A stretch of 64,000 nt of DNA from Streptomyces sp. NRRL S-31 (GCF_000718775.1 NZ_JOCB01000023.1:20114-84113), one strand, 5' to 3'. Positions 46,315 through 54,715 are shown, counted from the first letter of the stretch. Made by a program: numbers and translations. Notes: a model not told the origin generated them from the sequence alone.

Positions 46315-46833
46315 GTGCCCCTCGCCGTTCTCCTCGCCGGCCTGACCGGCTCCGGCAAGACCACCGTCGCCCAGGCCCTGGCGGCACGCGGCTTCACCCG
46401 GCTGTCCGTGGACGAAGAGGTGCACCGCCTCCACGGCCGCTACGGCGTGGACTACCCCGAGCACACCTATTTCGAGCGGGAACGCCCCGTCGTCCAGGCG
46501 ATCCGGCAGAGGTTCGTCAAGGAGCTTCAGGCCGGCAACGACGTTGTACTGGACCACGGACTGTGGCGCCGTAGCGAGCGTGACGATTGGCGACAGGCCG
46601 CCCGCGAGGCGGGCGGCCATCCCCTTGTTGTCTACCTCCCTGCCGACCGCGATGAGCTGCTGCGTCGCCTGGCCGAACGCAACCAACGGCAAGACGCCAA
46701 CGCTCTCACCGTCACCCCCGAAGCCCTCGACGACTTCTTTGACCGCTTCGACATCCCGGCCGAGGACGAGGAAGTGATCGTCTACACCGGCAGCATCGAC
46801 CGCCTGCTGGACACACTCATCAGGCAACAGTAG
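46315..46833 (+). CDS. P-loop kinase (AAA_33 type)
   Basis: 172 residues from GTG 46315, GAAGGGA upstream. Walker A is GLTGSGKTTVAQALA; the acceptor-side Asp is in RLSVDEEVHRL; DVVLDHGLWRRSERDDW and VVYLPADRDELLRRLAERN (LID-type) follow. The family includes small-molecule and zeta-toxin-like kinases. The position 50 bases after the glycosyltransferases suggests it phosphorylates their product or a precursor; that is inference. Confidence 0.72.
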   Translation: MPLAVLLAGLTGSGKTTVAQALAARGFTRLSVDEEVHRLHGRYGVDYPEHTYFERERPVVQAIRQRFVKELQAGNDVVLDHGLWRRSERDDWRQAAREAGGHPLVVYLPADRDELLRRLAERNQRQDANALTVTPEALDDFFDRFDIPAEDEEVIVYTGSIDRLLDTLIRQQ

Positions 46834-46941
46834 AGCTGACGGTTTTCGGCTCGAGCGGTGCCTCGGGACTCGTAAGGCGACGCGGTCGTTCATGAGGCCA
46901 CGGTCACGGCTGGCCCATCTGAGGAGTCGTGCAGGTGCTCA

Positions 46942-48639
46942 TCACAGGTGCCGTTTCGGCTGATGCAGGTGGGCTGGCCGCGCTGCTGGAGAGGGTGCGG
47001 GCGGCTCCCGCGTGTCTGTCACCGTGTGGGTCCCGGCAGGTGGCGCTCCACCGCCGGGGACAGGGCGTCGGGTGAGGCGTTGGATGCGCCAGGTCAGGGT
47101 GCGGGCTGGGGACCGGGTGTCGTCAAGGGTTCGTTGCTCGACTGCCTGTTTCAGGAGTGTGGCTGGTTTGTGCCCAGCCGCTTGAGCGTCGGCGAGGGCT
47201 GTGGCCAGGGCCGCCCAGGCGTGGTCGTCGAGGACTTGCTCGGCGTGAGCAGCTACGGCCTCGCGCACCAAGGCAACGAACCGTTCGACGGTGGGGGTCG
47301 GGGGCTTGCGGTGGGCGAGGACGGCCAGCGGTACTGCGGCTGCCTGGTCGTAGGCGGACTGTAGGTGGACAAGGGCTTGGTGCGCGGCGATGACCTGTTG
47401 GTCGTGCTGGCGGAGCTGGTGCCATCGTCTGGCTGCGATGACCGCGAGGACGGCGGCGTCGAGGAACATGGCCAGCAGGGCTCCGTCGCGTGGTGACGGC
47501 TGTGTACGCATGGCTCGGACGGCTCCACGCAGGGCGCGGGCGTGGGCGTGTTCGGCCCGGACGCGGGAGCGGGTTGCGCGTTCGAAGGCGGCGGCTGCTT
47601 GGCGGAGGTGGGGGCGGATCTCCTTGGCAGCGAGGAGGGGCAGGGCGTCGAGAGCTTCGCCGAAGGCTGCGATGTGTGCCTGTGCTGCCGCGTCGTCGCC
47701 ACCTTCCAGATGGGCGGGGATGTGTTCGACGGCAGCGGTCGCCTCGGCCCACGGCGCGGACCGCTGCCGCTTCGTAGCCTCGGTGGGTTGCTCGATGGCG
47801 GTCAGGCGTTTGTGGATCTGGGGGAAGGACAGGTCGGGGGCCAGGGAGGAGCCCGAGTACCAGATGGGCTCGTCGGCGGTGTTCCTGTCGTCTTCGACAG
47901 CCACCTTGTAGCCGCGGATGTCGCCGGAGGAGAATCGCTGGACCTTGACCAACACGCTGTCGGTGGCGTCGAGGATGTGAAGGAACTCCTCGGGGCTGGT
48001 GGCAACCGAGACTGCGGTGCGAACCGTGATCCGCAGGCGCTCCCGAGCGGTCATCTTGTGGCCGGCGCGGCGGGCCTTCTCCTGCTCGGCGCGGGTAGGG
48101 CGCTTGGCGGCGGTGCGGTCGCCGCGCACGACTTGGTGCAGGCCGTACTCCTTCTCTATGACTGCGAGTGCACGGTCGGCGGTGAGGTAGTCGTTCCAGT
48201 GGCGTGCAGTGCGCAGGTCGCCGCGGACCTTGGTGGCGGCGATGTGGATGTGGTCGGGTGCGTGGCGGACTGCGACCCAGCGGCAGCCGTCCGGGTCGTC
48301 TTGTGGCGCGATGCCGGTGGCCGCAACAACGCGGCGGGCGATGTCGGCCCACTCCTCGTCGCTGAGGTGGCGGTCGGTTGTGGCGGCGCGGATAGAGCAG
48401 TGCCACACGTGCCGCTCGGGCGCGCGACCCAGTCGGCGGGCTTGCTTCACGCGCAGGTCAAGGTCGGCCACCAGGAGCTTCTTTGTTGCGGCGAAGTCGT
48501 TGCTGCGGCCCGGGTCGGGGGCGAAGCCGTCCCAGGAAGCGACAAGGTGCGGATCGGTGTGGTCTTTGGCCTTCTTGGTGTCGAACAGGTAGCGGATCAG
48601 GCCGGCGGTGTCCTTACCGCTGCTGATCTTGGCGATCAT
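46942..48639 (-). CDS. Relaxase/mobilisation nuclease
   Basis: 565 residues. The MobA/VirD2-type HUH relaxase is in residues 1-170: MIAKISSGKDTAGLIRYLF, HVWHCSIRAATTDRHLSDEE and WVAVRHAPDHIHIAATKVRG with the three-His motif H-x2-DH-x-H. A helical C-terminal half with a hydrophobic pair (GALLAMFLDAAVLAVIAAR) may interact with a coupling protein. It nicks oriT and pilots the strand in transfer. The start overlaps the MobC stop. Confidence 0.9.
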   Translation of the reverse strand: MIAKISSGKDTAGLIRYLFDTKKAKDHTDPHLVASWDGFAPDPGRSNDFAATKKLLVADLDLRVKQARRLGRAPERHVWHCSIRAATTDRHLSDEEWADIARRVVAATGIAPQDDPDGCRWVAVRHAPDHIHIAATKVRGDLRTARHWNDYLTADRALAVIEKEYGLHQVVRGDRTAAKRPTRAEQEKARRAGHKMTARERLRITVRTAVSVATSPEEFLHILDATDSVLVKVQRFSSGDIRGYKVAVEDDRNTADEPIWYSGSSLAPDLSFPQIHKRLTAIEQPTEATKRQRSAPWAEATAAVEHIPAHLEGGDDAAAQAHIAAFGEALDALPLLAAKEIRPHLRQAAAAFERATRSRVRAEHAHARALRGAVRAMRTQPSPRDGALLAMFLDAAVLAVIAARRWHQLRQHDQQVIAAHQALVHLQSAYDQAAAVPLAVLAHRKPPTPTVERFVALVREAVAAHAEQVLDDHAWAALATALADAQAAGHKPATLLKQAVEQRTLDDTRSPARTLTWRIQRLTRRPVPGGGAPPAGTHTVTDTREPPAPSPAARPAHLHQPKRHL

Positions 48640-49280
48640 CAGGCCGCTTTCTTTGCGACGGCCTGGTTCGCTGCCGCCGCGATCTCACCGACGGCGGCAC
48701 GGACTGCCGTCAGACTGCGCTCGGCCTGTGACAGGGCAGCACCGTCCCCAGGATGTGGATGACCGCCGGAGTTGAGCTTGCGGGCGATCTGGTTGATGTT
48801 GTTGCCGAGCTTGGCGACCTGCTCGCGTAGAGCGGTCAGCTCGTCGATGTAGTCGTCGAGCGGAGTGCGCTGGCCGGGCAGGGTGAGGTCACCGTGGATG
48901 TGCGCCATGACGACGGCGCCGACGTAGTGGGCGCCGGCGATGTTCAGCGCCCGGGCCCTGGCGAGGATCGCAGCCTTCTCCTCGACGCTGTAGCGCACAT
49001 CGACGCGCTCCTTGCGCTGGGTGTCCTTGCGCTTGCGGCGGCGGGCGATGCGGTGCAGGGCGGCGGCTTCAGCGGCGCGCCGCAGCACGGCGTTCCCTGC
49101 GCCGGCGTGCTGCTTCTCCTCGGGCACCCCCTGGTGCCCGAGGGCCTCCGCCACCCCCGGGGCGGAGGGGTCCCCGTTGGACCGGCCCTTGGACGGTCCA
49201 ACGGCATACCTTGCTGGCTGGGTGACGGTGCTGGTCACCTCCTGCTGACTGGCCGGGAGCTCATTGCGGGGGTCGGGCAT
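48639..49280 (-). CDS. MobC-type relaxosome accessory protein
   Basis: 213 residues from ATG 49280 (GGAGA 8 bases upstream; ATG 49295 is an alternative). The C-terminal part has the MobC signature EKAAILARARALNIAGAHYV and ELTALREQVAKLGNNINQIA followed by RKLNSGG. The N-terminal 80 residues are polar and low-complexity. It helps the relaxase open oriT, which usually lies just upstream of mobC, here probably within 49281-49411. Confidence 0.85.
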   Translation of the reverse strand: MPDPRNELPASQQEVTSTVTQPARYAVGPSKGRSNGDPSAPGVAEALGHQGVPEEKQHAGAGNAVLRRAAEAAALHRIARRRKRKDTQRKERVDVRYSVEEKAAILARARALNIAGAHYVGAVVMAHIHGDLTLPGQRTPLDDYIDELTALREQVAKLGNNINQIARKLNSGGHPHPGDGAALSQAERSLTAVRAAVGEIAAAANQAVAKKAA

Positions 49281-49411
49281 CGAGCGGTTCTCCATGTTGG
49301 TGTTGCGGGTGCGATGGCTACGCGATTCGATGTGCGCTCGTCCCCGCAGCGGGCAGCGCGGGGACGAGCCGAGAAGTTGAGGGCCCAGGGTGATAGGCCC
49401 GGCTGGGAGCC

Positions 49412-50296
49412 TTAGAGGGCGTTGGCGGGTTCCTTGTCGGGCTCGGCCGAGCGCTGACGAGCGGCCTGGTCGAGTTCGGTCTGCACCCGATCCTTGATCT
49501 GGGTCAGGCGGTCCTTGCCGATAGGGAAGCCGGCGTCTCGGATCGCCGCCTCGATGTTGCGGCGTGACGCACGGCCTCCGCGGCCCAGTGGTGCGCTGCG
49601 TGCGATGGTGAGGAGTTCGTCAAGGGTGCCGTCGCGCTCGTGGCCCTCTGCCGTGGCGAGCGGTTTCCGAGCCTGCGGCACATTGACGGCGTCCCGCAGC
49701 ACGTCGCTGGGGTGACCGGCCACATCGGGCATCCCTGCGTGCTCCGGCAGACCGGCGTCGCCCTCGGATGGGGGATTCGGCTCGGTGCTGTCGGTGTGGT
49801 TGTGGCCGTGGCCGGGGGCGTTGTGGCTCTTTGTGGCGGCGGCCTCTTCAACGTGGCGTGCAGGGTGGCGGCGGATGACCAGGTCGAGGTGGACGGCTCC
49901 GGCCAGTGCCAGCGGGGCGATGGCTGACAGGGCGCCGACGGTGACGTCGTCCAGGTGGAACCCGGCCGTGTGGGCCTGCTGGTTGAGGCGGACGGCGTGT
50001 AGGGCGTTCGCCCAGATACTGGTGATCGTGGCGATGCCGACGAGTGCCCAGACATACAGCCGGGAGCGCCAGGGTGCGGTGCGCAGGATGAGCAGGGCGG
50101 CGACACCGATGGCGATGAACCCGTCGATCACCAGGGGGAAGGCGTACGTGAGGACTCCGCGGACGTGGATGGCGACGGCCATCTGCCGCAGAGCGTCGTA
50201 GGAGAGGGCGAAGCCGATCGTGCCGACCAGGGCGACCCCAAGGCGGATCGCTGCGGTCAGTACCGACACGGGGGCTTGGGCGGTGCGTGAAGGCAA
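49412..50296 (-). CDS. DUF2637 membrane protein of the mobilisation module
   Basis: 294 residues from TTG 50296, preferred because GGAG lies 9 bases upstream; GTG 50269 is the alternative. Four hydrophobic segments occupy residues 10-135 (IRLGVALVGTIGFALSYDAL; AFPLVIDGFIAIGVAALLIL; RLYVWALVGIATITSIWANA; ALSAIAPLALAGAVHLDLVI), the DUF2637 pattern also seen in element B. A His/Pro-rich linker and a C-terminal segment with a DNA-binding look (GRASRRNIEAAIRDAGFPIG) follow. It precedes mobC and relaxase on the same strand. Confidence 0.78.
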   Translation of the reverse strand: MPSRTAQAPVSVLTAAIRLGVALVGTIGFALSYDALRQMAVAIHVRGVLTYAFPLVIDGFIAIGVAALLILRTAPWRSRLYVWALVGIATITSIWANALHAVRLNQQAHTAGFHLDDVTVGALSAIAPLALAGAVHLDLVIRRHPARHVEEAAATKSHNAPGHGHNHTDSTEPNPPSEGDAGLPEHAGMPDVAGHPSDVLRDAVNVPQARKPLATAEGHERDGTLDELLTIARSAPLGRGGRASRRNIEAAIRDAGFPIGKDRLTQIKDRVQTELDQAARQRSAEPDKEPANAL

Positions 50297-50362
50297 GCGG
50301 GGTACTCCAGGCGGGGAGCGGGTGCCATGGGCACAGGGTGAGGCTGGTGGGAGGGCGTGCGC

Positions 50363-50476
50363 ACTCGTCGCACTCGTCGCGTGCCTGGTGAGGCAGGTAC
50401 GGAAGGTCGGCGTGATACGAGTGGACTCGTCACAGCCACGACACTCGTCGCGCGGCTGACCTGCGACGCGACGAGT
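50363..50476. promoter_or_regulatory. Cluster of six ACTCGT/ACGAGT hexamers before mobilisation operon
   Basis: ACTCGT at 50363, 50372, 50425 and 50443; ACGAGT at 50417 and 50471. All fall in the 191-base gap upstream of the DUF2637 gene. The hexamer is the half-site of the GntR operator in element B (16060-16075). Confidence 0.55.
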
Positions 50477-50487
50477 GCGACGGGTCT

Positions 50488-51747
50488 TTACGGGTGCAGG
50501 CCCGGACCGGGGGTGGGGTTCTCGTCGCCGCCCTCGGGCGTCGGCTCCTCGGGGCAGTAGCGAGCCCAGGCGTCGGCGAAGCGGAGGCGGGCGAAGCCCT
50601 TGGCCTGCCGACCCCCTTCGAAGCGGTGAGTGGCGGCCCTGATGTCGAAGTCCTTCAGGAGAATGCCCAGGTGGCGCGCGCTCAGGCCAGCGGTGCCGTA
50701 CTCCGCCCACGGCGCCTCCTGGTCCTTGAGGAGTTCGTCCAGCAGGTCCCGGGTGCGCATGATGTCGGGATCACCGCAGCGTGCGAAGGCGCGCCGGATG
50801 TCCTGCAGCAGGCGTGTCTTTAGGTTCGACTCGTCGTCCTTGCCTGCCTCGGCCGCGCACATGGCCGCACACGCGGTACGGGCCTGCTCGGGCCAGGTGC
50901 CGCCTGCCAGTTCCGCGACGATGACGAGCGGTTCCCAGGTGTCTGCCGCCCGGTCCTGCACCGGCATCGGCGGTACCAGGTCTGCTGCGGTGTCCATCAG
51001 GGGGCGCAGCCAGGCGGTCAGCCGGTCGCGCAGCTGATGCAGGGAGGGGATGTCGCGGCGGGAGCGGAACTGCTCCACCCGCTCACCGTCCTTGCGGCGC
51101 TGCATGCGGATCACCACCGCACGGTCCATGACCGTGTCCGGCAGGTCCCCGATGCCGGCGAGTGCGGCCATGGCGAAGGTGGGGAACGCCTGCGGCTTGT
51201 GCTCGGGGCCGGAGATGCGCAGGGCGGGCCGGTTGCGCTGGTGGCCGGCGTTGAGCAGGCCACGCAGCTCCTCGTTCTTCTCGGCGGCCTTGATGCTGCC
51301 GAAGATGGTGTCGGCCTCGTCCACCAGCAGGGTGGGCGGGTCGTCACCGATGGCGCGGAAGACGACCGCCGGGCTGGTGTTGACCGTGATCAGCGGCTCG
51401 CGCACGGTCTCTGTGATCACATCCAGCAGGCGGGACTTGCCGCACCGTTTCGCCGGTCCGACCACCGCGAGACGGGGCGCGTGCTGGAGGGCGGGCTGGA
51501 TGTGCGTGGCCGCGACCCACAGCGTGACGGCGGTCAGCGCCTCGCTGCCGGGCAGGATCACGTACCGGGCGATGGCTTCCCGCAGCTCGTCCAGCAGGGC
51601 GGCGCCCTCTGCGGCATGGCGCGGCTTCTCATCCCCGGCGGGCGAAGTTTCGGGCGTTGTGGAGGCTGCCTGGCCGGGGACGGTGACAGGCGGCCAGGTG
51701 GGCTTCGGGGATGCGGTGGGGGTGGTTGAGGACGTAGGTTCGTCCAC
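50488..51747 (-). CDS. DUF3631 ATPase of mobile element
   Basis: 419 residues from GTG 51747, where GGGAGG lies 7 bases upstream; an ATG at 51807 lacks a ribosome site. After a Thr/Pro-rich N-terminus the ATPase core shows Walker A VVGPAKRCGKSRLLD, Walker B TLLVDEADTIFG, and RGLLNAGHQRNRPALRISGP. DUF3631 follows (ARHLGILLKDFDIRAATHRF). Such proteins occur with replication or mobilisation genes of actinobacterial plasmids and phages and resemble the helicase part of primase-helicases; a role in element replication is likely but unproven. Confidence 0.82.
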   Translation of the reverse strand: MDEPTSSTTPTASPKPTWPPVTVPGQAASTTPETSPAGDEKPRHAAEGAALLDELREAIARYVILPGSEALTAVTLWVAATHIQPALQHAPRLAVVGPAKRCGKSRLLDVITETVREPLITVNTSPAVVFRAIGDDPPTLLVDEADTIFGSIKAAEKNEELRGLLNAGHQRNRPALRISGPEHKPQAFPTFAMAALAGIGDLPDTVMDRAVVIRMQRRKDGERVEQFRSRRDIPSLHQLRDRLTAWLRPLMDTAADLVPPMPVQDRAADTWEPLVIVAELAGGTWPEQARTACAAMCAAEAGKDDESNLKTRLLQDIRRAFARCGDPDIMRTRDLLDELLKDQEAPWAEYGTAGLSARHLGILLKDFDIRAATHRFEGGRQAKGFARLRFADAWARYCPEEPTPEGGDENPTPGPGLHP

Positions 51748-51885
51748 AGGCGTTCCTCCCTGGTGGGCCGGACGGGCAAGGCCCGGCCCATCGGATCGGT
51801 CATTCACGGGTGATGAGGCAGGGACTGGTGCGGCTCTCGGCGGTGGCTGGCCGAGAGCCGTTTCGCTGTCTCTGAAGGGGTGGCG

Positions 51886-52128
51886 TCAGACCGCGAGGTC
51901 GTACGTGGCCTGGGCGTTCAGCCAGGCGTCCACCTCGTGCCAGCGGTAGCGCAGGTGACGGCCGACCTTGTGCACGTTGGGGCCGATGCCCCGGTACTTC
52001 CACTGGTAGAGCGTCTTCACCGGCACCCCGAGGTACGCGGCGACCTCCGCGGGTGTGGCCAGCGGGCCGCGCTGGGCAGCCGTAGCGGTGGCAGGGGCGT
52101 TGGAGTTACGGGGAGAGGTCTTCGGCAC
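51886..52128 (-). CDS. Excisionase/AlpA-like helix-turn-helix protein
   Basis: 80 residues from GTG 52128, with AAAAGGAG upstream. The winged-helix motif is LATPAEVAAYLGVPVKTLYQ, WKYRGIGPNVHKVGRHLRYR and WHEVDAWL. It is the first gene of the leftward mobilisation module and would act as Xis with the integrase at 52877. An operator copy (52194-52213) lies 66 bases upstream. Confidence 0.85.
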   Translation of the reverse strand: MPKTSPRNSNAPATATAAQRGPLATPAEVAAYLGVPVKTLYQWKYRGIGPNVHKVGRHLRYRWHEVDAWLNAQATYDLAV

Positions 52129-52193
52129 AGGGCTCCTTTTCGGTCTTGAACAACGGCCTGGACAACACAGTCACACGCCCCAGGGGAAAGTCC

Positions 52194-52213
52194 AGAGTTG
52201 GCTCTGAAACTCT
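52194..52213 (-). promoter_or_regulatory. Operator copy 1, before xis-side gene
   Basis: Read towards the leftward gene it is AGAGTT-TCAGAGCC-AACTCT. It differs by one base from copy 2 at 52538-52557; similarity extends outward by a few bases (GTA.. flank). Confidence 0.6.
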
Positions 52214-52537
52214 GTACTAATTCTCTCGGTGCGGCTGGGGGAGACAAAGAGTAAGGGTGGATCCCCGGTTGTCGAAATCGCTCTTGAGAACCTGAAATTT
52301 TCTGCGGCGGCGCGACCGGGCGGAGGGGTCGGAATCTGATACCTCCGCAGCTCAGAGACGGCGCATAGCAGTCACGAGTGATGCGACCAGCGTGCTGGGC
52401 ACTGCGGTTGGTACCTGCCCAAATCACCCATCTTGAAAATGCTTAGGGAAGATAGCACGGCCTCCCTGATGGAACGGCTCCTGATGTGCCGGAATTCGAA
52501 CGAGACGAACGCCACTTCTCTCCCGGGAGACTTTTGT

Positions 52538-52557
52538 AGAGTTTAAGAGCCAACTCT
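52538..52557 (+). promoter_or_regulatory. Operator copy 2, before XRE-int genes
   Basis: AGAGTT-TAAGAGCC-AACTCT ends four bases before ATG 52562 and 37 bases before ATG 52595, so a bound repressor would block the XRE-int transcript. The XRE protein is the probable ligand. Confidence 0.6.
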
Positions 52558-52594
52558 TGCCATGGCGGCCGGATGCAAGTTACAGCTACCTGTC

Positions 52595-52876
52595 ATGGCA
52601 ACCCGACCTGTCGAAATAGGCCCCGCCGGCCTCCACACCGCCCGCGCCATCGAGCACCTACGCCTCCTGCGCGGCCTGACCCAGCACCAGCTCGCCGCCC
52701 GCTGCACCGCGCTGGGCCGCCCGATGTCCAACACCGCCCTCAGCCGCACCGAGCGCGCCCACCGGCGCTGCGACATCGACGACCTCGTCGCCATCGCCAC
52801 CGCGCTCGGGGTTCCTCCCACGACCCTGCTCCTGCCGATCCCGTCGGTGTCCAGTGATGAGCGGAGGGGGTGCTAG
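52595..52876 (+). CDS. Small XRE regulator coupled to integrase
   Basis: 93 residues from ATG 52595, or 104 if ATG 52562 is used; neither has a good ribosome site, so the message may be near-leaderless. The helix-turn-helix is HTARAIEHLRLLRGLTQHQL, AARCTALGRPMSNTALSRTE and DDLVAIATALGVPPTTLLLP. The stop touches the integrase start, coupling the two. It probably acts as the element's repressor through the AGAGTT-N8-AACTCT sites. Confidence 0.75.
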   Translation: MATRPVEIGPAGLHTARAIEHLRLLRGLTQHQLAARCTALGRPMSNTALSRTERAHRRCDIDDLVAIATALGVPPTTLLLPIPSVSSDERRGC

Positions 52877-54115
52877 TTGGCGCGGGTCTGGATTGAGGAC
52901 CGCATAGGGCACGCGGCGTATGTGCGCGCCGCGACGGACGCCAAGCGGGCGGGCCGTACGCCACCGGGACGGTACCGCGTGCGCTGGTACGACCCCGATG
53001 GCAAGCCGAAGATGAAGACCTTCGCCCGTAAGGTCGACGCCGAGGCGGAGCGGACGAGAATGGAGTCCCGTCTCAACGACGGCTCCTACCGCGATCCTGC
53101 AGCCGCACGCGTGGAGTTCGCAGAGGTGGCGGAGTCCTGGCTGGCTGCGCAGATCCATCTCAAGCGTTCGACCCGGGGCCGCTACCGCGGTGTTCTCGAC
53201 GTCCACGTGATCCCCAAGTGGGGCACTACCCCGCTGGACCGCATCCACTTCGAGGACATCGCGGAGTGGCTCGCGGATCTGCTGTCCGGCGAGGCGACCG
53301 GCGGCAGGAAGCTCAGCCCCCGGTCGGTCCGCAAGGCGTACGTCGTCCTCAGCCGCGTTCTCGGATACGCGGTCAAGGCCCGTCGCCTGGCGGTCAACCC
53401 GGCTGTCGGCGTGCCCCTGCCGAAGGCGATGCCTGCTGACCACGTGTACCTGGACGACATGCAGGTCGACGCGCTGGCCAATGCGTCAGGCGCCTACCGG
53501 GTGTTCATCCTGCTGCTGGCCTACACCGGACTGCGCTGGGGCGAGGCATCCGCGCTCAAGGTGGGCCGCGTCGACCTGGACGCCTGCCGGGCCCACATCG
53601 TGGAGGCGTACGCCGAGGACAACGGCAAGCTCTACCTCGATACCCCCAAGAACCACGAGCGCCGATCGGTGCCGATCCCGCGGTTCCTGGCAGAGGAAAT
53701 GAAGCCCCACGTCCAGGGGCGAGGCGACGAGGAGTTGCTCTTCACCGCCCCGCAGGGCGGCCCGCTGCGAGCCCGGAACTTCCGACAGCGGTTCTTCGCG
53801 CCGGCGGTCGTGAAGGCCGGACTGGGGGACCTCAAGGTCACCCCGCACAAGCTGCGGCATACGGCGGCCTCGCTCGCCATCGCGAGCGGCGCGGACGTCA
53901 ACGTCGTACAGACGATGCTGGGCCACAAGTCCGCGACGCTGACGTTGGACACGTACGGGCACCTCTTCCCGGATCGTCTGGACGAGGTCTCGAAGAAGAT
54001 GCACAAGCGCCGTTCCAAGCAGTTGGCCAAGGCGAAGGCCAAGCTGGAGAAGGCGGAGAAGAAGGCCCGCAAGGCCGCCGAGGCGGTGGCCGCCCTGGAG
54101 GACGATGCCGCGTGA
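52877..54115 (+). CDS. Tyrosine site-specific integrase of element A
   Basis: 412 residues from TTG 52877 with GGAGGGG upstream. Arm-binding domain (RYRVRWYDPDGKPKMKTFAR), core-binding domain (FAEVAESWLAAQIHLKRSTR), then the catalytic set: Arg in YTGLRWGEASALKVGRVD, Lys in TPKNHERRSVPIP, H-x2-R in PHKLRHTAASLAI and GHKSATLTLDTYGHLF with final His and Tyr. The C-terminal 45 residues are a Lys/Ala-rich coiled coil (KAKAKLEKAEKKARKAAEAV). It ends 530 bases from the tRNA and should use the tRNA-Arg 3' end as attB, like the diverged integrase of element B. Confidence 0.93.
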   Translation: MARVWIEDRIGHAAYVRAATDAKRAGRTPPGRYRVRWYDPDGKPKMKTFARKVDAEAERTRMESRLNDGSYRDPAAARVEFAEVAESWLAAQIHLKRSTRGRYRGVLDVHVIPKWGTTPLDRIHFEDIAEWLADLLSGEATGGRKLSPRSVRKAYVVLSRVLGYAVKARRLAVNPAVGVPLPKAMPADHVYLDDMQVDALANASGAYRVFILLLAYTGLRWGEASALKVGRVDLDACRAHIVEAYAEDNGKLYLDTPKNHERRSVPIPRFLAEEMKPHVQGRGDEELLFTAPQGGPLRARNFRQRFFAPAVVKAGLGDLKVTPHKLRHTAASLAIASGADVNVVQTMLGHKSATLTLDTYGHLFPDRLDEVSKKMHKRRSKQLAKAKAKLEKAEKKARKAAEAVAALEDDAA

Positions 54116-54154
54116 TGAGTGCCTGAGCCGTGCCGGGGGGCTGTAGGCGAAGGG

Positions 54155-54184
54155 GGCGCGCCATCGTACGCACGATGGCGCGCC
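54155..54184. terminator. Convergent hairpin after integrase A
   Basis: GGCGCGCCATCGT (54155-54167) pairs with ACGATGGCGCGCC (54172-54184), between the integrase stop and the stop of the convergent small gene. Confidence 0.75.
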
Positions 54185-54188
54185 TCCT

Positions 54189-54530
54189 TCAGTTTGTCCG
54201 GTGAGCGGTTCGCCGAGCCCGGTCCATGGCTTCTGCCGTGGCATCCGCAGCCAGTTGCCTGATCTCCTGCGGCGGCTCTCGTTCGTCGAGGACGAACAGC
54301 CGGCCGCCGGTCAGATGCGTGGTCGTCTTCCAGCCGAGACGGCGGCCTGCTTCCCGTGCGGCACGCCGGACGTCCTTGAGTTCGCCCATCCCCGCGAGAT
54401 CGTCGCCGCTCAGGATCAGCTGCCCGTAGAAGCCCTTGTACTGCGGTTTCAGGGCGGCCTGCATCATCGACTCAAGCTGGTCGACCAGCTTCTCGTACCG
54501 GCGCTGGGCCAGCTGGTCCTTGGCAGGCAT
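54189..54530 (-). CDS. Small uncharacterised protein at element A right end
   Basis: 113 residues. Helical start (QRRYEKLVDQLESMMQAALK), then GFYGQLILSGDDLAGMGELK and RRAAREAGRRLGWKTTTHLT. The family is unknown to me; similar short proteins accompany integrases in Streptomyces elements. It lies between the integrase gene and the att/tRNA, convergent with the integrase gene. Confidence 0.6.
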   Translation of the reverse strand: MPAKDQLAQRRYEKLVDQLESMMQAALKPQYKGFYGQLILSGDDLAGMGELKDVRRAAREAGRRLGWKTTTHLTGGRLFVLDEREPPQEIRQLAADATAEAMDRARRTAHRTN

Positions 54531-54587
54531 CTCGCACAGCTCCCCACCTCTGCCCGCAGCCCATGTGTGCCAAATGTGTGCTGCGAG

Positions 54588-54624
54588 ACCGAAGGCCCTC
54601 CCGTCCGTCGGACGAAAGGGCCTC
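54588..54624. terminator. Hairpin downstream of tRNA-Arg 3' end
   Basis: AGGCCCT and AGGGCCT arms with an inner CGTCCG/CGGACG stem lie about 20-55 bases beyond the tRNA 3' end. It probably terminates the tRNA transcript, which reads leftward. Confidence 0.6.
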
Positions 54625-54641
54625 TGACCAGGTGTTTCTCT

Positions 54642-54684
54642 GTGCCCCCGGCAGGATTCGAACCTGCGACACCCGCTTTAGGAG
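54642..54684 (-). repeat. att copy 4 within intact tRNA-Arg
   Basis: The 43-bp core shared with 10301, 10942 and 22121. Here it is continuous with the 5' half of the tRNA, so this is the chromosomal side of the crossover with the tRNA restored. Confidence 0.88.
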
Positions 54685-54715
54685 AGCGGTGCTCTATCCC
54701 CTGAGCTACGAAGGC
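54643..54715 (-). tRNA. tRNA-Arg (anticodon CCU)
   Basis: 73 bases fold as a complete cloverleaf: acceptor GCCTTCG/CGGGGGC with two G-U pairs, D-stem GCTC/GAGC, anticodon stem CCGCT/AGCGG with loop CTCCTAA (anticodon CCT in DNA), T-stem GCAGG/CCTGC with loop TTCGAAT, discriminator A. CCA is not encoded. It decodes AGG. Its 3' half is the integration target of the elements to its left. Confidence 0.95.

Larger units (their letters stand above)
52129..52561. other. Divergent control region of element A
   Basis: No gene seen. It contains two copies of a 20-bp site AGAGTT-N8-AACTCT, one near each end and each in the same orientation relative to the gene it precedes. The middle part is AT-richer than its surroundings and may hold the two promoters. 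Confidence 0.55.

Noticed and set aside
42311..46833. Glycosyltransferase/kinase block as a DNA hypermodification system
   Set aside because: The D-G-D protein and P-loop kinase recall phage base-modification enzymes, but no base hydroxylase, thymidylate-type or DNA-binding component is present.
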